Source: Tetracentron sinense
Taxonomy: Eukaryota > Streptophyta > Magnoliopsida > Trochodendrales > Trochodendraceae
Direction of reading: 5' to 3'
Assembly: GCA_015143295.1 (NCBI GenBank)
Contig: CM026553.1
Span: forward strand, 1,798,001-1,862,000
Length of the DNA: 64,000 nucleotides
Made by a program: the position numbers and the translations under genes. Below the pieces are notes generated by a model that was not told the DNA's origin, made no database searches, and was given only the letters and a program-made list of their open reading frames with translations. Of the stretch, positions 60,441 through 64,000 are shown piece by piece (positions within the stretch are counted from its first letter, which is position 1; every line of letters starts with the position of its first letter).

Positions 60441-60974
60441 GGGACCCAATTCGTGGGTTTTAGGTTACTCACACCTAAGAAAGAGTTAGGAGAGAAAGGG
60501 GGAGATAATCTAGGGTTCTAAAGAGGGGTTTTGTTTAAGATCAAGGATGTCGCGCCCCAAAATACTCCATAGGAGTTAAGGGATACTTTAGAGGTGACTG
60601 TACGTACCAGCCAAACCATCCTATAATGAACAAGGCTAAACATGATATAATAATTCCAATAAGCCGAGTGCGAAAGCAAATCATGAGTGCGGAAGCGTGA
60701 ACTAACTTTTTCCTTCTTCTATAACTCCAAAATAGTATTCCAAGTTAACATATACAAGACATATCAAGTCAAAGGTGGATATGCCCACCTATCAAAATAT
60801 CAAAATGTACAAAAGAACTCTCCTCTCAATAGTAGTCGAGGTATGGCCACAGGTCCAAATCCCTATCCTCCTAAGACTGCAATGGGATAGGTGGCTCCCT
60901 CTCCTCTACGTACTCTTCCTCGACCCAAGGCTCAGGGTCGAGGACATCCACAGAACCTGCCGACATAAAAGTAC

Positions 60975-60996
60975 AGCTGAGCATGGAATACTCAGC
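60975..60996 (-). other. Conserved LTR hairpin (Gypsy F)
   Basis: CTGAGTATTCCATGCTCAG on the minus strand, identical to the Gypsy A 5' LTR and solo LTR copies. Confidence 0.75.
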
Positions 60997-61956
60997 GAAT
61001 ACAAGTTACTAGCTAACCACAGCAATAACAATAGCATAACAATAGTGAACACGATACGAAATATTAATTAAAGCAATACTAGCAGCATTAGATAAATAGT
61101 ATTGAACATAAAGCAATATCAATATCTTGACATGCTTGCATGAATGCGAAAACATCGGAAAAACTCTTGTTGGGAAACCCTTTTCATGTCTCAGTCTTGC
61201 TTGTGAATATCATGCATGCATGTCTGTCTTGTCTTGTATTTCCTGTCTTGATTTGTTTTTGACTTGTATACTTGTGAGCTAGATGCTAGCACCCACACAT
61301 CCCTGGGCTACCAACCTCCTTGATATTTCCTTCACTTGTGAGCCAGAGACTAGCACCCTTCACTTGGTCTACCAACCTCCTTGACATGTACTTGTTTCCT
61401 TTTCTTGTGAGCCAGAGGCTAGCACCCTTAACTTGGGCTACCAACCTCCTTGACATGTGATTGTTTTATTTTCTTGTGAGCCAGAGGCTAGTACCCTTCA
61501 CTTGAGCTACCAACCTCATTGACATATGCTTGCTTCTTGTTTGATTTATCATGTACAAATACTCTTGGAAAACCCGGTTCATGCATGTATGCGTAGGTGT
61601 GTGTGACACTTGTAATATCATGATGACAATATGACATGAAGAGTAGTGTATAACAATTCAATCCATAGTATAAACATGTGCTTATTTAGATAATCTATAT
61701 GGCATTTAATCAAGGTTGTGAGTTGGAGGAAGATGAGATTAGATCCTTTGAGTAGAAAATCCTTACTTAAGATGAGTTTTGAGCAAAACTCTAGCTATAC
61801 CTTTCTCTCCTTTCTCTAAATCTCCCAATATAAGCCTTGAGGGTTTATGAAACTCTCACCCACTGATTTGGGGTTTATATAGAAATTGGGGTGGTCAAAT
61901 GACCATCCTACCCTTAAAATCTCAGCTAAAATAGGCCAAATAGGCAAAGTACTCGA

Positions 61957-62132
61957 GGAGCGGTCGACGGGTCGTAGGAGCGGTCGATCGGTAGGCTAGC
62001 GGTCGACCGGTTGACTGGAGCGGTCGATCGGTCCAAAACCCCCTCTCTCGAAAATTCCCCATACAAAATTAGTGCGATAGCGGTCGACCGGTAGGCTACG
62101 GGTCGACTGGTGGCTGCAGCGGTCGACCGGTT
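61957..62132. repeat. Self-complementary motif cluster in Gypsy F LTR
   Basis: About seven units of GCGGTCGACCGGT and GCGGTCGATCGGT, ending about 75 bp from the TATA box (minus strand). Confidence 0.85.
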
Positions 62133-62186
62133 GGTCTGTGTTTTGCCTATTTTGCTGATTCTCCTCATTTTTCCACTTTGGTGTTT

Positions 62187-62255
62187 TGGCCATATCTTTT
62201 GACTCATTAGTCGGATTTTGACGATTCAACTTGCGTTGGATTCGTCTTTCGAACA
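62187..62255 (-). promoter_or_regulatory. Conserved U3 box, Gypsy F
   Basis: GGCCATATCTTTTGACTCAT, TTGACGATTCAACTTGCG and GGATTCGTCTTTCGAA, nearly base-for-base as in Gypsy A, although the motif cluster next to it is of another kind. Confidence 0.6.
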
Positions 62256-62375
62256 GAGGAACATTGTTTGACTTTTCTGAATTTCGATTTTCTCCTTGGA
62301 TTTATAATTAGACTACGTGAAAGGCCAATTGGTTATAAAATTGCTATTCATTAAGTACTAAAAGTCCGTGCTACC

Positions 62376-62850
62376 TTCTCCCCCTTACAAACTTTTCATC
62401 CTCGAATTTGGATATACATACATGCACAACACCACAACAAAATACGTACAGTCAAGGCCAAACAATAACTTGAGGATAGTTTTCTCTCTCACATTCGGCC
62501 TCTCATTCCATTAGCTTCGGCCATTGATGGTGTTGCCATCCTTACCAAGACTCAAGGAATGGTCTTGTGCCAAGATGATCGCGCGTATCCAAGATCTACA
62601 CTGGTTGCTCATCTAATGTAGATCGCTCTCCATTCTACCGGATCGAGCGCGATGACATGAAAGGTCTGGGAATATTTTTCGAAGTATAGAGATGTAACTA
62701 CAGTGTGGACCGCCGCCATATACGGGGAGGGCACACAGTAACTACATCCCCAACTCTATGAATGATCTTGAACGGACCCACGTAGCTGGACTAGGCTGCC
62801 TCCGATTGGCGGATCATCAAATCGAATTTAAAAGTTGCTCCAAGGATCAA
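62376..62850 (-). pseudogene. Eroded pol end of Gypsy F (fossil)
   Basis: Minus strand. Chromodomain-like end near 62480-62560 and the SPAT.VGPFKII-type segment near 62750-62790 are recognisable by comparison with A and E. Too eroded to follow further. Confidence 0.65.
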
Positions 62851-64000
62851 TATCATCCCCACAAAGAAGAAGAATAAACGAGCTCTTCTTCCCTAAGGTC
62901 GCAGTATGACCTTTGGGTGGATATTGGCACTCATGACTAGGTTTACAAGTCTGGCATCCCTAGTGGTTTAGGACACTTCAATGAAGAGAAACCACCCAAA
63001 ATGAAGGAGTGCCACTTAGAAAGGTTAACAAATTGTTCCATGGTTCTTTATCCGCATCAGTCTTATATCTATAAGGATATAGCATTTGGAACTGAGGACA
63101 ACCAAGAATTGCAGCAATTAAATCGGGCTTTTACACAGATTTTTCGAAAGTTTTAGTTTTGAACGACCAAGTTTTCAAAGTTGATATCAGAAAAAATTGG
63201 AATAAAATTCCTGAAACAAATGAATAGGAGCTAGACATGATAGATGGAGGAATACATTCCCATTACGTCGGGTAATTGAGTTTAGGAAATAATAATCAGC
63301 AAAGTCTGAAAATTGAATTCAACGCTCAACCATGATAGCATCTTGCTAAATTTCATGTTATTTAAAGGTGAGGCAAGCCGAAGGATTGACTGAAAAGAAG
63401 ATGATGACTGCATGGGAAGTGAGGCTTTACCCTTGTTTTTACAGTTTATCAAGCCAAAGCCGTTTGGCGATGCCAGCAGTAGAAGCAATGATTCTAACGG
63501 AAGAATTGGTCTGTACCCAATGGAACTAAAATGCCCATTGGAGTTAAAGAGTAGTATGGCTCTGGGTTTTCCGCAATCTTGAGGAGGATACCTTGGTGTT
63601 GAGGACCCAAACTCCGACGTTGGGAACGCCAGACATGAGATAGGCAAGAAGGATTAACGACCAAACAAAACGAAAGCAAGGGAATAAAATGCAAGGAAAA
63701 CAGGCCCTAGACGGGGGGGGAAAATCAATCTGCAAAGCGAAAGAGAAAATCCACAAACTCTTCATTTTAGATGCTTGGGACACCGTTAGAATAGAAAGAA
63801 TGACCGTATGCAGGATTTTGTGGAATGAAGGAAGGAACCGATGGGATCGCTCTGGAGGTCGGAGAAAAGGGAACAAAAAAAAAAAAATAGAAATGAGGGT
63901 TTATAAACACTGTTCACGGAAAGAGCCGATCGAGCGGTCTTTAGCACGAGCGATCGGTGGTTAAAAAATTTTACAATTAAAACCTTTTCTCCCCATAACC
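62851..64000. other. Unrecognised sequence, possibly host DNA or old element
   Basis: No element match that I can support. Around 63480-63710 the minus strand has coding-like character: a start MSGVPNVGVWVLNTK (near 63645-63600) followed by a GTATCC donor-like site, and an overlapping frame reading KIAENPEPYYSLTPMGILVP. This could be an exon of an unknown host gene or chance. At 63920-63960 there are two more self-complementary motifs (CCGATCGAGCGGT, GAGCGATCGGTGG). Confidence 0.3.

Larger units (their letters stand above)
55808..60547 (+). mobile_element. Gypsy E: Tekay/Del type, from mid-gag to the start of the 3' LTR
   Basis: Plus strand. Gypsy D lies where the first half of gag and the 5' LTR should be; gag continues at 55808, followed by spacer, pol, polypurine tract and the first 624 bp of the 3' LTR, where Gypsy F has inserted. 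Broken in about ten places. Confidence 0.88.
59924..60547 (+). repeat. 3' LTR of Gypsy E, first 624 bp
   Basis: Starts TGTAAGACCCCAAAAC. U3 lacks the conserved box seen in A, B, F and the solo LTR but has a motif cluster (60146-60372) and a clear TATA box (60432-60440). Gypsy F starts at 60548; AAGGA (60543-60547) is its likely target-site copy. Confidence 0.9.
60548..62375 (-). repeat. 3' LTR of Gypsy F (about 1828 bp)
   Basis: Plus strand TGTCGCGCCCCAAAATACT to the start block GACTTTTAGTACTTAATGAATAGCA (in pieces; close to Gypsy A's LTR start). It holds the hairpin (60975-60996), a minisatellite with CTTGTGAGCCAGAGGCTAGC and CTACCAACCTCCTTGACAT (about 61225-61530), TATA (61874-61882), motif cluster (61957-62132) and the conserved box (62187-62255). 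It is the closest relative of the Gypsy A LTR here. Confidence 0.88.
60548..62850 (-). mobile_element. Gypsy F: 3' LTR and eroded end of pol
   Basis: Minus strand. The 3' LTR (60548-62375) is followed by its polypurine tract (62374-62388) and, further right, by an eroded pol end. The rest of the element is not recognisable. It lies in the LTR of Gypsy E. Right edge approximate. Broken, with pol too eroded to count breaks. Confidence 0.82.

Noticed and set aside
61926-62229. Open frames with repeated Asp-Arg-Ser-Thr wording (minus), and the like at 6827-7183
   Set aside because: Translation of the U3 dyad clusters; the repeated residues only reflect the repeated DNA motif.

Overview
This window reads as nuclear, transposon-packed DNA from a flowering plant, most likely a eudicot. 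It contains large Ty3/Gypsy elements of the Tekay/Del chromovirus type, two families of Ty1/Copia elements, and one L1-type LINE whose ORF2 ends in an RNase H domain, a plant trait. I see no intact host gene, no rRNA or tRNA gene and no CRISPR array. All boundaries were read by eye from terminal TG..CA dinucleotides, primer-binding sites, polypurine tracts, duplicated target sites and conserved protein motifs.

Layout. 1-9192: Gypsy A (+), whose 5' LTR runs off the left edge, inserted into the 3' part of Copia-1 (-, 9193-15647). 15648-16440: eroded, unassigned sequence. 16441-18226: part of a Gypsy LTR (G, +). At its end sits Copia-2a (+), which begins at 18227 and is split by an inserted relative, Copia-2b (-, 23177-38753). 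Copia-2b is itself split by a nearly complete LINE (-, 25671-32235, 8-bp target duplication). Copia-2a resumes at 38754 and stops at 39917, where a Gypsy LTR fragment (C, +) begins. 40743-50114: Gypsy B (-), carrying a solo Gypsy LTR (41918-44564, target duplication TGATG) inside pol. 50115-53347: leader and LTR of a third Copia-2 copy (2c, -). 53348-55807: leader and LTR of Gypsy D (-). 55808-60547: Gypsy E (+), entered at the left by D and at the right by Gypsy F (-, 60548 to about 62850). 62851-64000: mostly unrecognised, perhaps host-derived.

The elements are fossils. Gypsy A retains both LTRs, which differ by a few percent, so it is probably one to a few million years old at usual plant rates. 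All the gag and pol regions carry several breaks.

The most interesting signals are regulatory-looking. Every Gypsy LTR here whose U3 region is present has a cluster of short self-complementary motifs 34-90 bp upstream of its TATA box, but the motif differs from family to family (for example ACCGATCGATCGGT, CTACGATCGATCGTAG, ACCGTTCGAACGGT, GGTCGACCGGT). A related motif is in the LTR of unrelated Copia-1. Four LTRs share a conserved box just upstream of the cluster. Seven LTR copies share a 19-bp hairpin (CTGAGTATTCCATGCTCAG). Three Gypsy copies have a noncoding spacer of 107-134 bp at the same place between gag and pol. Copia-2a and 2b form an inverted repeat with arms of about 5 kb.
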